Part shown: piece by piece, positions 27,081 through 36,622 of the stretch
Position numbering within the stretch: the first letter of the stretch is position 1
Layout of the letters: each line of letters opens with the position of its first letter
DNA from: Rhizobium sullae
GTDB lineage: Bacteria; Pseudomonadota; Alphaproteobacteria; Rhizobiales; Rhizobiaceae
DNA: 64,000 nt
Assembly (NCBI RefSeq): GCF_025200715.1
Contig: NZ_CP104144.1
Coordinates: forward strand, 744,001 to 808,000
Reading direction: 5' to 3'
The notes under the pieces: model-generated
What the model was told of the DNA's origin: nothing
Databases searched by the model: none
Seen by the model: the letters and a program-made list of their open reading frames with translations, nothing else
Translations under genes and position numbers: made by a program

Positions 27081-27929
27081 TCATTCCTTCACCGGGAGTT
27101 GAGCGATCTGCGTGTTTTGAAGCCATGGCGTCAGATCGACATCCATCAGCGTGCCAAGTTTATCGATTTGCGGCTCGTAATAGCCGATGAGCCGCTCTTT
27201 CAGATCCTCTGAAAGCGTTGCGTAGTTTATCTCTCGAGCGATGAGCGAACGGGCCTTCTTGAAGGCGGCGGTATGTCGGAATGGTTTGACCGTCGTTTTG
27301 AAAGGCGCCAGCCATCGTCGCATCTCCGGGCCGACAAGAGGCTGCTTCTTGTCCTTGACTTTTTCTGCTACCGGCGGCACCTGCAGCTCTGCCCGCAGCC
27401 CGAGAAAACTCCCTACACGATCGAGCTGACGACGTGGTTCGATCGCAATATTTTCATAAAGTAGGACCAGCAGATTATCGGATCCGAAACGGTCAAGGAA
27501 ACCCTGCAACTGATCGTAGTAGAGGCCGCCGTTTAAAAAACGACCGCCCTGGCCGGCTCGCGGGTCGAGATACTGGCCTATTTCGCGGCCCACCTCACCC
27601 CTTCGATAGAGCATGCAATAGTCCGAGTATGCACGCTCGACAGGGTTTCTGAGCTGAGCAATCAGCCGCACATTTGGAAAGTCACCATGAATGCGCGCGG
27701 CAGCCTCCGGCGTATCCATATATGAGTTCGATTTTTCGCCAATAACAAGGTCGTCGCGCGGCGGCCGAAACTGATCCGCGTACCATGCAGCCCCGTTTCC
27801 GTAGACCCGACTGAAGTAGTGCAGTTCGGGATCGGGCATATAGACATCCGGATGCCTCTGAAGGGACTGCTGCAGCCATGTTGTAGCGCTTTTCGCCGCG
27901 CCGATGATTAGGAAGTCCAAACGGTCCAT
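27081..27929 (-). CDS. Sulfotransferase, NodH/heparan type
   Basis: A 282-residue PAPS-dependent sulfotransferase. The 5'-phosphosulfate loop is GAAKSATTWLQQSL (residues 10-23) and the 3'-phosphate site is RNPVERAYSDY near residue 95. Such enzymes move sulfate from PAPS to a hydroxyl or amino group of a sugar. A GAGGGG ribosome site precedes the ATG. There is no signal peptide or membrane segment, so it acts in the cytoplasm, presumably on the lipid-linked repeat or a precursor. Confidence 0.9.
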   Translation of the reverse strand: MDRLDFLIIGAAKSATTWLQQSLQRHPDVYMPDPELHYFSRVYGNGAAWYADQFRPPRDDLVIGEKSNSYMDTPEAAARIHGDFPNVRLIAQLRNPVERAYSDYCMLYRRGEVGREIGQYLDPRAGQGGRFLNGGLYYDQLQGFLDRFGSDNLLVLLYENIAIEPRRQLDRVGSFLGLRAELQVPPVAEKVKDKKQPLVGPEMRRWLAPFKTTVKPFRHTAAFKKARSLIAREINYATLSEDLKERLIGYYEPQIDKLGTLMDVDLTPWLQNTQIAQLPVKE

Positions 27930-27971
27930 GGCTGCCCCTCATATCGCAACTGTCTTTGCAAGCCTTGCTGG

Positions 27972-29141
27972 CTAGTTCCTCATCCGCTCGTAGATGCTCG
28001 TGATCCCCTCGATATGGCTGCTTGCGCTGTAATGCGACAAAGCGGCCGAGCGAGCGGTTTCGCTGACGCGTTCCCACTGGGTTTGATTGGTCAAAAGGCG
28101 ATGGAGCGGCTCAACGAATGCCTGCGGAGATTCGGCCGGGACGAGATACCCGTTCTCGCCGTCGACAATAGCCTCCGGATTGCCGCCGTGGTTCGTCGCA
28201 ATGACTGGCGTGCCGAGCATCATAGCCTCAATCAGCGTGCGCCCGAAGGGCTCGTTGATTGCCGGAACGAGGAGCGCATCAAGCGCGCACATTAATGGAG
28301 AGATGGGCGAACGGAATCCCATAAGATGTATCCTATCGCCAATCCCGAGTTCATCCGCATAGGAGCGGACTTTCTCATCGAGCCGGTCGCCGCCGGGCTC
28401 TGGCAAGCCAAGTAGAACACCGTGCAACGTGATCCCGGGATAGCGTTTCCCAAAGGCTGCGATCGTCTCCACGAAGTGCAATGGCCGCTTGCGCGCGGTG
28501 AGAACGCCAATATATCCGGCAAAGCGGATATTCCCCTTCAGGTTCAGTTCCTCGCAGAGCTGATGATGACATTGGGCTCTGTCGGGCAGCGAAATTGGGT
28601 GCTCGAAGGGACTGTGTAAGACGGTCACCCGGTCGTCAATCGGAAGAATAGGTCGGCTTGGCCGTGCGAAATTCGAGACGGTCACGATCTCATTAGCAAG
28701 GACGGGGGCGAGGAAATTTGCAGCGCGTGCGGTCGGATCTCCGCGATGGTGCCATAGCAATCGTGCGCCCGAAATCCGTGCGGGTATTGCCCATGTCGCA
28801 TGCATCTGGCCGTCATTTGTGTGTACCACGTCAACAAGGTGGCCGCGCAGGAAGCGAACGAGACGAGGAAGGTAGGCGGCATAGGCAGCGGCGACCTTCA
28901 ACCTGTTTTGATGTGGCAGCCGGTGCGCGGGCGATAGGACCTGCCCTCTCGGAGCAGCAAAAAAGGTCATCCCGCGTTTCGTCAGATAGCTCGCCAGTGC
29001 GCCATCGGTGATGTGCAATATGATCAGACATTTGATCAAAGTGGAATCTAAGCCCGCGATCAAATCAACCGCAGAAATGTGGCTGCCCCCTACCTCATCC
29101 CCAAGAAACGGAAATGCTACGACGACTGGTTTGATGGACAC
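27972..29141 (-). CDS. Glycosyltransferase, GT4 family
   Basis: A 389-residue GT-B glycosyltransferase. The C-terminal half carries the GT4 pattern: GVLTARKRPLHFVETI, then VPAINEPFGRTLIEAMMLGTPVIATNHGG with the EPFGRTLIE donor-binding motif. The N-terminal half starts VAFPFLGDEVGGSHIS. GTG is the start. It heads the minus-strand unit containing the sulfotransferase and cysD-cysNC, so the sugar it adds may be the one sulfated. Donor and acceptor are unknown. Confidence 0.88.
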   Translation of the reverse strand: MSIKPVVVAFPFLGDEVGGSHISAVDLIAGLDSTLIKCLIILHITDGALASYLTKRGMTFFAAPRGQVLSPAHRLPHQNRLKVAAAYAAYLPRLVRFLRGHLVDVVHTNDGQMHATWAIPARISGARLLWHHRGDPTARAANFLAPVLANEIVTVSNFARPSRPILPIDDRVTVLHSPFEHPISLPDRAQCHHQLCEELNLKGNIRFAGYIGVLTARKRPLHFVETIAAFGKRYPGITLHGVLLGLPEPGGDRLDEKVRSYADELGIGDRIHLMGFRSPISPLMCALDALLVPAINEPFGRTLIEAMMLGTPVIATNHGGNPEAIVDGENGYLVPAESPQAFVEPLHRLLTNQTQWERVSETARSAALSHYSASSHIEGITSIYERMRN

Positions 29142-29454
29142 GCGACGACATCCTCACCATGACCAACTCAAAACCTGCAATGCCCTGTCGATTTGACGAC
29201 TTTTGCATTCGGTCAGCCTTATTTAGCGAGTGATCATACGGCCTGGTCCACGGTATTGTCAATTTTTTGGAGCTGTTGCGCTTATGTACAAGTGTAATCC
29301 CAAATAGCGTCTTCCCATCCGCCGTTAGGCGTAATATGTTTACACAGAATATAATTTCGCCATGTCTCAGTTCGTCGCGAAGTTTCGGGAGAGGCTATTT
29401 CTGCGATGAGAGGATGTGTGCCTAAATTCCTTTAGTAAAGCAGGACATTGTCTT
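29142..29454. other. Divergent AT-rich promoter gap
   Basis: This 313-base region between the divergent glycosyltransferase and lyase-like genes holds no gene. TATAAT at 29350-29355 on the plus strand is a likely -10 box for the lyase-like gene; no good -35 box accompanies it, which suggests an activated promoter. Confidence 0.45.
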
Positions 29455-30825
29455 ATGAGAGCTTGTTCCGCTTTGTGGACGTCATCTATTCTGTGCATGC
29501 TAGCGCTTGGAATTAGCGTCGATCCCTCAGAGGTTCGGGCGGGTGAGAGGTTGGCGTTTGAGCACGCGGATGGGTACGGCAAGTTCAGCCAGGGTGGACG
29601 GGGAGGCCGCATCATCTATGTCACCAGCCTCAATGATGATGGGCCTGGAACGTTGCGCGAATGCGTAGAGGCGCAAGGACCCCGCAACTGCCTGTTCAAA
29701 GTCGCCGGAATTGTAGAACTAACGCGGCCGATCATGATCGGAGAGGATAGCAGCTTCGTATCAATCCTTGGCCAGACGGCGCCAGGCGGCGGCGTCCTGC
29801 TGACCATCAGCAACAAGGACCGCAAGAACAAGCATACGCCATTCATAATTAAGAGAAGCCATAACGTGATCCTTCGCCATATCAGGATTCGACCGCGTTT
29901 TCCCAACAGCGTGGAGAATGTCGATGCCCTGACGATTGAGGACAGCTCCAATATTTATGTCGATCATATATCCGGTTCGTGGGCCACGGATGAAAACATA
30001 AATACCCACGCTGACTCCACCAAAGTAACGATCGCTCACTCAATCTTCGGCGAAGGCTTAAATAAGCACAGCAAGTGCGCATTGCTCGGATCTGATCCGC
30101 GCCAGCCTCAGGAGATCACGTTCTGGGGCAACGCCTGCGTGTCAAATCGGGACCGGAATCCCGACAATAATCACTATGGTGGGTCATGCATTGACGTCAT
30201 AAACAATGTATTCTTTAATGCGCGCTCCGAATGGGGCGAAGTTTTTTCGCAATATCCCGGCGGCACGCCAATCTCCTACGTTGGTAATTATTTCAAAGCC
30301 GGGCCCAGTACCGAAGACATCACCTACGCGATAAATTGGAACGATACCAACAGTGCCGCCGAGCCGCGCATCTACCAGCATGACAATCTGACCTGGAGTT
30401 CTGGCTCGAAAAAGGTCGCCTTGGTCGCACCGGATACTGAGAGGCTTCTCGTGTCGACGCCGCCTTGTCCGCTGTCAGTCGGCAACATCCTAACCGCCAC
30501 CGACGCCTATCGGAACGTGCGCCAGCGTGCGGGCGCGTTTCCGAGGGACGCAATCGATGCAAGACTCATTAAGGAGATCGCGGACATGAACCAGACCGGA
30601 CAAGGGCGGATGGTCAAGGCGCCGGGTGAATTGCCGCCCATCGCGCCGGGCGAAGCATATGCTGACGCGGATGGTGACGGTATCGCAGACAGTATCGAGC
30701 TGGCCGTGGGTGCAAAGCCTGGAACCAGCGATCCTTGGGAGGATGGGGATGGGGATGGATGGTCGAATTTTGATCAGTTCATGGAAAAGTTGGCGCAGGA
30801 TCGGATTATCGGCGAGTATCCCTGA
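29455..30825 (+). CDS. Secreted pectate-lyase-fold protein with calcium-binding repeats
   Basis: A 456-residue protein with a signal peptide (MRACSALWTSSILCMLALGI, cleavage near VRAGE). The next 340 or so residues form a right-handed beta-helix of the polysaccharide lyase 1 type (GFGKF-like YGKFSQGGRGGRIIYVTSLND, IILR-like VILRHIRIRP, DALTIEDSSNIYVDHIS). The last 70 carry two thrombospondin-type calcium loops (DADGDGIADSIE and DGDGDGWSNFDQ). It could cleave plant pectin or trim the cell's own polysaccharide in the periplasm or outside. ATG 29455 follows AGGA; a GTG at 29416 is less likely. Confidence 0.85.
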   Translation: MRACSALWTSSILCMLALGISVDPSEVRAGERLAFEHADGYGKFSQGGRGGRIIYVTSLNDDGPGTLRECVEAQGPRNCLFKVAGIVELTRPIMIGEDSSFVSILGQTAPGGGVLLTISNKDRKNKHTPFIIKRSHNVILRHIRIRPRFPNSVENVDALTIEDSSNIYVDHISGSWATDENINTHADSTKVTIAHSIFGEGLNKHSKCALLGSDPRQPQEITFWGNACVSNRDRNPDNNHYGGSCIDVINNVFFNARSEWGEVFSQYPGGTPISYVGNYFKAGPSTEDITYAINWNDTNSAAEPRIYQHDNLTWSSGSKKVALVAPDTERLLVSTPPCPLSVGNILTATDAYRNVRQRAGAFPRDAIDARLIKEIADMNQTGQGRMVKAPGELPPIAPGEAYADADGDGIADSIELAVGAKPGTSDPWEDGDGDGWSNFDQFMEKLAQDRIIGEYP

Positions 30826-30876
30826 GAAAGCTGTGTTCTGCATTGACGGGGGTCCGTCATCGTTGGACAGGTGCCG

Positions 30877-32016
30877 ATGAACGTCAGCTACGCCACTCTT
30901 CCGACCGGACGGCCCTTAAAGGTGCTCATCGTTCTGCCAGCGCTTGGAGCGGGAGGCACGGAACGCGTAGTCAATATGCTCGCCAACCACTGGGCGGAGG
31001 TCGGTTACGATGTGACGCTGTTGACACTTGAGAACCATGATGCCACGCCATATTACACCTTCTCTCCTCGGGTGCGCATTAGACGGATTGGCGTACCGCC
31101 CAGACGGGCGCCCTTTTTGGTGGCAACGTGGCTTGCCTTTTTGCGTGTCCGGCGCATGCGAGCCGAGATCTCCAGACGCAAACCGGACTTTTTGCTCAGC
31201 TTTTTGACCCGAACCAATCTCCTCGCCTTGGTAGCCACGCTTGGAACCGGTATCCCCACCGTTGTGTCGGAACGAAACAATCCGGACGCTCAACCCTTTG
31301 GGCCACTTTGGAAACTTCTCCAGCGGACTCTATATCCGCGAGCCTTTGGGCTTGTAACCATGACACAGGGCGCGATGGATCATTTTTCCATCGCGCAGCG
31401 CCGCCGATCATGGGTCATTCCAAATGCGGTCAACCTGCCTGTCGGCTGGAGAGACCGTCGCGGCAGCAACGTCTTGACGGCGGTTGGTCGGCTCACTCGC
31501 CAGAAGGGATTTGACCTGTTGTTGCAGGCGTTCGCCCGTATCGAAGCGCGGTTTCCCTCGTGGCGATTGGTTATCTGGGGTGAAGGCGAAGCCCGGCAGG
31601 AGCTCGAAGCGCAGCGCGAAGCGCTTGGACTTGCCAGCCGCGTCGACTTGCCTGGGGTAACAAAAACGCCGGGTGAATGGATCGAGACAACTGACATTTT
31701 TGTTCTGTCGTCGCGCTACGAGGGTTGGGGTATCGTCCTGCTTGAGGCGATGGCCGCTGGCCTTCCGGTCGTTTCATTCGCATGCAAATGGGGCCCCGAG
31801 GTCATGATAACCAATGGGCACGACGGCTTGCTTGTTCCGCCCGAAGATATCGGCGCTCTTGCGCAAGCTTTAGAGCAAACGATATCCGACAGCGAGCTTA
31901 GGCGCCGATTGGCGGCCAACGCATGTAGGTCGGCCGACAAATATTCCAGGCAGAGCGTCCTGAGCGCATGGGACCAAATGGCATGGGATGTAACCCATCT
32001 CGAACGGCGCGAGTGA
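30877..32016 (+). CDS. Glycosyltransferase, GT4 family
   Basis: A 379-residue GT-B enzyme. It begins with the usual GG-containing acceptor-side loop (LIVLPALGAGGTERVVNMLA) and carries the donor motif SSRYEGWGIVLLEAMAAGLPVVSFACKWGPEVM. The overall pattern resembles amylovoran/PelF-like transferases such as AmsD. ATG 30877 is preferred over GTG 30871. It follows the lyase-like gene by 51 bases and precedes the second sulfotransferase by 5 bases, so it probably shares their transcript. Confidence 0.88.
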   Translation: MNVSYATLPTGRPLKVLIVLPALGAGGTERVVNMLANHWAEVGYDVTLLTLENHDATPYYTFSPRVRIRRIGVPPRRAPFLVATWLAFLRVRRMRAEISRRKPDFLLSFLTRTNLLALVATLGTGIPTVVSERNNPDAQPFGPLWKLLQRTLYPRAFGLVTMTQGAMDHFSIAQRRRSWVIPNAVNLPVGWRDRRGSNVLTAVGRLTRQKGFDLLLQAFARIEARFPSWRLVIWGEGEARQELEAQREALGLASRVDLPGVTKTPGEWIETTDIFVLSSRYEGWGIVLLEAMAAGLPVVSFACKWGPEVMITNGHDGLLVPPEDIGALAQALEQTISDSELRRRLAANACRSADKYSRQSVLSAWDQMAWDVTHLERRE

Positions 32017-32021
32017 AGCAG

Positions 32022-32873
32022 ATGAGTTCATTTCCGGTCAAGGCGGTGCGGCGAATCCGAAGACGCACAATGCTGATGCGCTATGCGCTCCAGGCAGACA
32101 GCTTCCTAACTTCATATCCCAAATCCGGCAGGACATGGTTTCGTTACTTGCTGTCACACTACTTTGCTGATGTCGCAGGCATTGGCCAAGCGATCGACTT
32201 GCACAACATGTTTTCGGTCGTACCGAACTTTGATTTAGACACAGAACGAGGCATTCCGGGTTTTAACAAGAACGGAATCGAATACACAATTCCGAAAATC
32301 TGGGTGAGTCACCTCCACTACAGGCGGACACTTTTCTTCAACCGTCCTGTCATCCTGATGGTTCGCGATCCACGCGATGTCGTTGTGTCTGCCTATTTCC
32401 ACGCTACCCGGCACAAACATCGTTTCGCGGGTGGCCTGACTGAGTTCGTTTCCGATGGCGAGCAGGGTTTGCCGGCCATGTGCCGCTATCTCAACGGCTG
32501 GGCAAAAGGACTGTCGCACAGGCGGCACCATATCGTCAGTTATGAGGCCCTCTCGCGCCAAACAGAAGTTGAAACGACAGCCGCTCTCGCCTTTTTGGGC
32601 TGCGCAGTCGAACCAGAAGCTTTAAGGCGTGCCGTCGACGCCGGGCGCTTTGAAGCGATGCAAGAACAGGAGATTGCCCAAGGAATCCCGGCGCATGATT
32701 ATGATCGGTCGGACAAGGAAAGCTTGAGAATGCGGCGCGGTCGAGTTGGCGCCTTTAGTGAATATATGGATCCCGGACTGGTTGGCTTGGTTGACGATAT
32801 CTGCAGGAGACAATTGTCTTCTTCGGCCAAACGTCTGCTTGCTCCCACCGGATTCGTGAGGCCAATTGTTTGA
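32022..32873 (+). CDS. Sulfotransferase domain protein
   Basis: A 283-residue PAPS-dependent sulfotransferase, unlike the one at 27081-27929 in sequence. The 5'-phosphosulfate loop is SYPKSGRTWFRYLL (about 28-41) and the 3'-phosphate motif is RDPRDVVVSAYFHA. The C-terminal region has the family KES/GRVGAFSEYMDP segment, which closes over PAPS. It lies 5 bases after a glycosyltransferase gene. Two sulfotransferases imply two sulfate positions or two acceptors. Confidence 0.88.
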   Translation: MSSFPVKAVRRIRRRTMLMRYALQADSFLTSYPKSGRTWFRYLLSHYFADVAGIGQAIDLHNMFSVVPNFDLDTERGIPGFNKNGIEYTIPKIWVSHLHYRRTLFFNRPVILMVRDPRDVVVSAYFHATRHKHRFAGGLTEFVSDGEQGLPAMCRYLNGWAKGLSHRRHHIVSYEALSRQTEVETTAALAFLGCAVEPEALRRAVDAGRFEAMQEQEIAQGIPAHDYDRSDKESLRMRRGRVGAFSEYMDPGLVGLVDDICRRQLSSSAKRLLAPTGFVRPIV

Positions 32874-33257
32874 TTAACACAGCGGAATGGTGCAACTAAT
32901 CCGTATGAGCGATCGAAGTCCGTATTCAGAAGACATTTTCTCGTAACAATACAAAATAGGATTAATCAGATTGGGGTATTATTGCTCTGAAGCAACAAGT
33001 ATAGGCGAATGATATACGTTTAGATCATTAAATCCATAGAGTTTTGATACTATAAACATCCATTTACAGCTCGGAATGTTTGTGCGAATGTACTATGAAT
33101 AGTCGCAGCCAATGCATAAGTCATTTGCCGCAATGCTACACTATCCAGTTCGATCCCAAAGTCAGTTGGCCCACATGAGTATTCTTTGTGAGGCGCGGAA
33201 AACTGAGCAGAGTCGCTTTTTAAGAATGCTGCAAGTGCGGATTGTGAGGGGGACGTC
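32874..33257. other. AT-rich gap of 384 bases before the FlaA1/WbpM-like gene
   Basis: No gene was recognised. The first 200 bases are very AT-rich and probably hold the promoter of the plus-strand unit starting at 33258. No confident -35/-10 pair or terminator can be named. Confidence 0.45.
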
Positions 33258-35408
33258 ATGCGACGCGACGATCAAGCGTGGACCGAACCACAGCCCGACG
33301 CGATGGGGCCGAGGGCGCGCCGCACTCATGCACTCCAAATCGTATCAAAGCGGCTGTCGGACGCCGGCTGGCGACGGTTGCGCGCGGCCATCTTAAATGT
33401 AAGCAAGTCGCCTGGCCTATTTGTTGCCGACTTGTTCGCGGCAGTCCTCGCACTCTCGTTTGCATTCATGCTTCGATACGGCGTCGATGCTTTGGCGCTG
33501 CGTGCGGAGGTGGTGCGGGCGTTGGCTATAGCCTGCTGGCAGTACCTGGCGATGTGTGCAATCCTCTTTCCGCTTTGCGGTCTTTACAGTCGAAATTGGC
33601 GATATGGTTCGGTTGCCGACCTCGGCACCGTCGTGCGTGCTGTTGCCATTAGCTCCGGTCTTTTCGTCGTTATACTCTTCTTCGGCACAAGGCTGCAGGA
33701 TATTCCGCGGAGCGCGATCGTCGTTGAGCCATTATTGCTCGCAGCCTTCTTGCTCGCTTCGCGCCTTAGTTTCAGATGGGACGAGTTGCGGCAATGGGGA
33801 AGGGCGGTGACCCAGGCTTCCTCGGTAAACGTGCGACGCGTCCCCACGCTGCTCGTCGGTGCACAAGGGGCGGCAGATTTATATCTGCGTGCTGTCAGTC
33901 GCGACAAGAACTGCCAGCATCTGCCTGTCGGCTGCCTGGACGTTGACTCTGTGCACCAAGGCATGACGCTGCGTGGCGTTCCAATTCTTGGAACGCTCGA
34001 CCAGTTCGGATTTGCTGTGGAACAGCTCAAACGTGAAGGGCTGTGCCCCCGCCACATCGTTTTCACCGAGCCACCTTCTGCTTTCGGCGATGAGCGATCG
34101 GAGACACTTATACGTCAGGCCGAGTCAATGGGTATTTCTGTTTCGCGCCTCTCTCAGATGACGGAACTGAAAAATGCACATAGGGAAAACCGCTTTGAAC
34201 TGCGAGCCATCGAGCTTACCGATTTGCTGGAGCGACCACAGGCTGCCCTCGATCACGAAGCGATTGACCGATTGGTCAAGGGCCGACGGGTTTTGGTAAC
34301 GGGTGCGGGAGGGTCGATCGGAAGTGAGTTGACGTTGCAAATAGCCGCCTGCGAGCCGGCGGAGGTGGTGTTGATTGAGAACTGCGAACTCAACCTTTAC
34401 CAGATCGATATGGAACTCAGCGAGCGTTTTCCGGATGTTCCGCGCTTCCCACATATGTGCAACGTGCGCCGTGCGAACCGCGTCGATCGCATCTTCGAAG
34501 ACCATCGACCAGAATTGGTGTTTCACGCCGCGGCACTGAAGCACGTGCCGATGGTCGAGAAGAACGCATGCGAAGGTGTCCTGACAAATGTTGTTGGCAC
34601 AATGAACGTTGCACGGGCGGCGGCGCGAAGTGGCGTTCTGGCGATGGTGCAAGTGTCGACTGACAAAGTGGTCAATCCGACGAGTGTGATGGGAGCGACA
34701 AAACGCCTTGCGGAACTTTATTGCCAGGCGCTGGATCTTCGAGGCTTTGACGAACATCGTGGACCGCGGTTCATGACAGTGCGGTTTGGAAATGTACTCG
34801 GGTCGAGCGGCTCTTTGATTCCCCTATTTAAGAAGCAACTCGCGCGCGGCGGGCCGCTGACAATAACGGACCCGAACATGACTCGCTTCTTTATGACAAT
34901 CCGGGAAGCAGTCGAACTAACATTGCAGGCTTCGGCCTATGGCCTGGAAGGTGAAATCGGCCAGGGAGAGATTTTCGTCCTGGATATGGGAGAACCGATC
35001 AAGATCATCGACATTGCCAAGCGTATGATAACCTTGGCCGGGTTCACGCCTGACGTGGATATTCCGATCACAACGATTGGGATGCGACCGGGGGAAAAGC
35101 TATTCGAAGAGCTCTTCGATGACGGTGAACAGCGGGTTGCCTCGCCTGTTCCTGGCGTCCTGGGAGCGGTCCCATCCCCGGTCGCCCTGGAGGTGTTGGA
35201 GGAAGCGTTCGAAGCACTGCAGACCCACGGAGAGATGGGCGAGGAGGAGCGCGTTCTAGAAATTATCGGCCAAATCGTCGAAGGGTTTGAAAGGTCGCCG
35301 AAAGCCGCTCCCTTGTGGGGTATCGCCAGGACGAGGCCCCAGGCGCGGAAGCAGGGCAAGGGACGCCGGGTGAAAATAACGTCAAACATCACGCCCCTAC
35401 CTCGCTGA
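33258..35408 (+). CDS. Membrane nucleotide-sugar 4,6-dehydratase, FlaA1/WbpM/CapD type
   Basis: A 716-residue protein: four membrane segments (about 50-160), a CoA-binding-like Rossmann domain (about 195-310) and a C-terminal SDR domain (TGAGGSIGSELTLQIA near 349). The catalytic motif reads SVMGATKRLAE: Met replaces Tyr, as is normal in WbpM/PglF-type dehydratases. These convert UDP-GlcNAc to the 4-keto-6-deoxy sugar that an aminotransferase then uses. A GAGGGGGA ribosome site precedes the ATG. The C-terminal tail beyond 690 is basic and overlaps the start of the next frame region. Confidence 0.92.
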   Translation: MRRDDQAWTEPQPDAMGPRARRTHALQIVSKRLSDAGWRRLRAAILNVSKSPGLFVADLFAAVLALSFAFMLRYGVDALALRAEVVRALAIACWQYLAMCAILFPLCGLYSRNWRYGSVADLGTVVRAVAISSGLFVVILFFGTRLQDIPRSAIVVEPLLLAAFLLASRLSFRWDELRQWGRAVTQASSVNVRRVPTLLVGAQGAADLYLRAVSRDKNCQHLPVGCLDVDSVHQGMTLRGVPILGTLDQFGFAVEQLKREGLCPRHIVFTEPPSAFGDERSETLIRQAESMGISVSRLSQMTELKNAHRENRFELRAIELTDLLERPQAALDHEAIDRLVKGRRVLVTGAGGSIGSELTLQIAACEPAEVVLIENCELNLYQIDMELSERFPDVPRFPHMCNVRRANRVDRIFEDHRPELVFHAAALKHVPMVEKNACEGVLTNVVGTMNVARAAARSGVLAMVQVSTDKVVNPTSVMGATKRLAELYCQALDLRGFDEHRGPRFMTVRFGNVLGSSGSLIPLFKKQLARGGPLTITDPNMTRFFMTIREAVELTLQASAYGLEGEIGQGEIFVLDMGEPIKIIDIAKRMITLAGFTPDVDIPITTIGMRPGEKLFEELFDDGEQRVASPVPGVLGAVPSPVALEVLEEAFEALQTHGEMGEEERVLEIIGQIVEGFERSPKAAPLWGIARTRPQARKQGKGRRVKITSNITPLPR

Positions 35409-35446
35409 AACCATTCGCTTTAACGCGTCAGGGGCGGCATTTTGCA

Positions 35447-36622
35447 ATGATCACTCGGGTTTTAAACTGCATCACCGGCCTGAACGTTGGCGGCGCCGAA
35501 TATATGCTGGCGAGATTTGTAAACGAGCTGCGTGGTACTGACTATCTACCAGAGGTCATGTCTCTTATGAGCCCTGGGCCGGTTGCTGCCTTATTGAGAG
35601 CCAACAACGTCCCCATTCACGCACTGGACATGCACACCTCCATGACGTCTCTTCGAGCGCTCACCCGCCTTCGCTCAGTAATGGCAGCCACGCCGAGCGA
35701 TCTTCTGCACGGATGGATGTACCATGGCAATTTGGCGGCATCCGCGGCTGCGCTGATGGGCGCTTCCCAGCCGGTAATCTGGAGCGTCCACCACTCTCTT
35801 GATGAGATAAAGAGGGAAAAGCCCCTGACGCGGTTCATCATCCGCCTGCAAGCGCGGCTTTCGAAAATGACGTCTGCCATCTCCTATTGTTCCAGCACCG
35901 CAGCCGCTCAGCATGAGGCCCTCGGATTCGATGCATCAAAACGGGTAATTATTCCAAACGGAATTGACTGTGAGGCGTTCCGCCCCCTTCCGAATGCTCG
36001 CGAGCGTATTCGTGCGGAACTGAATATACCTCCCGAACGGCTGGTAATCGGCAATGTCGCGAGAGCGCACCCGATGAAAAATCATGAGGGTTTCGTTAGA
36101 ATACTGGCGCAACTGCGCACCCAGGGGTTCGATGTGCACGGTTTGATCATTGGCGAAGGTCACAGTGATGGAGCCGCGCGCCGGCTCGCACGCGATATGG
36201 ACCTGGAGGACCGGCTAACGACACCAGGTCCCCGAAGCGACGTTGCCAGTTTGTTGCCGGGGTTTGATGTTTTCGTCTTGTCATCTGCTTGGGGGGAAGC
36301 GTTCCCGCTTTCGGTTGCCGAGGCCATGGCTTGTGGCGTACCCGTTGTTGCAACCGACATTGGCGATTGTGCCTGGCTCATCGGTGACCATGATCTCATC
36401 AGCAGACCCGGCGATCCGGAAGCTCAAGCTCAGGTCGTAGCGAGCCTTTTCAGCCAGTCCGCCGAAGCGCGATCGAGGCGTGGCTTGGCGGGTCGAAAGC
36501 GGGTCGAACAAAGGTTTTCGCTGAGACAATATCGAGACGCTCACATGTGCCTCTATGAGGCTGCCTTGGAGGAGCGCAGACGAAGTGGATCGAATAATGC
36601 ATGGCGTCGAATCGGAGCTTAG
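35447..36622 (+). CDS. Glycosyltransferase, GT4 family
   Basis: A 391-residue GT-B transferase opening MITRVLNCITGLNVGGAEYM, with IIPNGIDCEAFRP in the middle and the donor motif SSAWGEAFPLSVAEAMACGVPVVATDIGD. The ATG at 35447 gives the family start, 38 bases after the dehydratase stop. It is part of the plus-strand unit 33258-37808. Substrate sugars cannot be read from sequence. Confidence 0.88.
   Translation: MITRVLNCITGLNVGGAEYMLARFVNELRGTDYLPEVMSLMSPGPVAALLRANNVPIHALDMHTSMTSLRALTRLRSVMAATPSDLLHGWMYHGNLAASAAALMGASQPVIWSVHHSLDEIKREKPLTRFIIRLQARLSKMTSAISYCSSTAAAQHEALGFDASKRVIIPNGIDCEAFRPLPNARERIRAELNIPPERLVIGNVARAHPMKNHEGFVRILAQLRTQGFDVHGLIIGEGHSDGAARRLARDMDLEDRLTTPGPRSDVASLLPGFDVFVLSSAWGEAFPLSVAEAMACGVPVVATDIGDCAWLIGDHDLISRPGDPEAQAQVVASLFSQSAEARSRRGLAGRKRVEQRFSLRQYRDAHMCLYEAALEERRRSGSNNAWRRIGA

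Noticed and set aside
24229..27929. Nod-factor sulfation genes nodPQ and nodH
   Set aside because: The proteins resemble NodP, NodQ and NodH, but no other nod genes or nod boxes were seen; the polysaccharide setting makes surface-polymer sulfation more likely.
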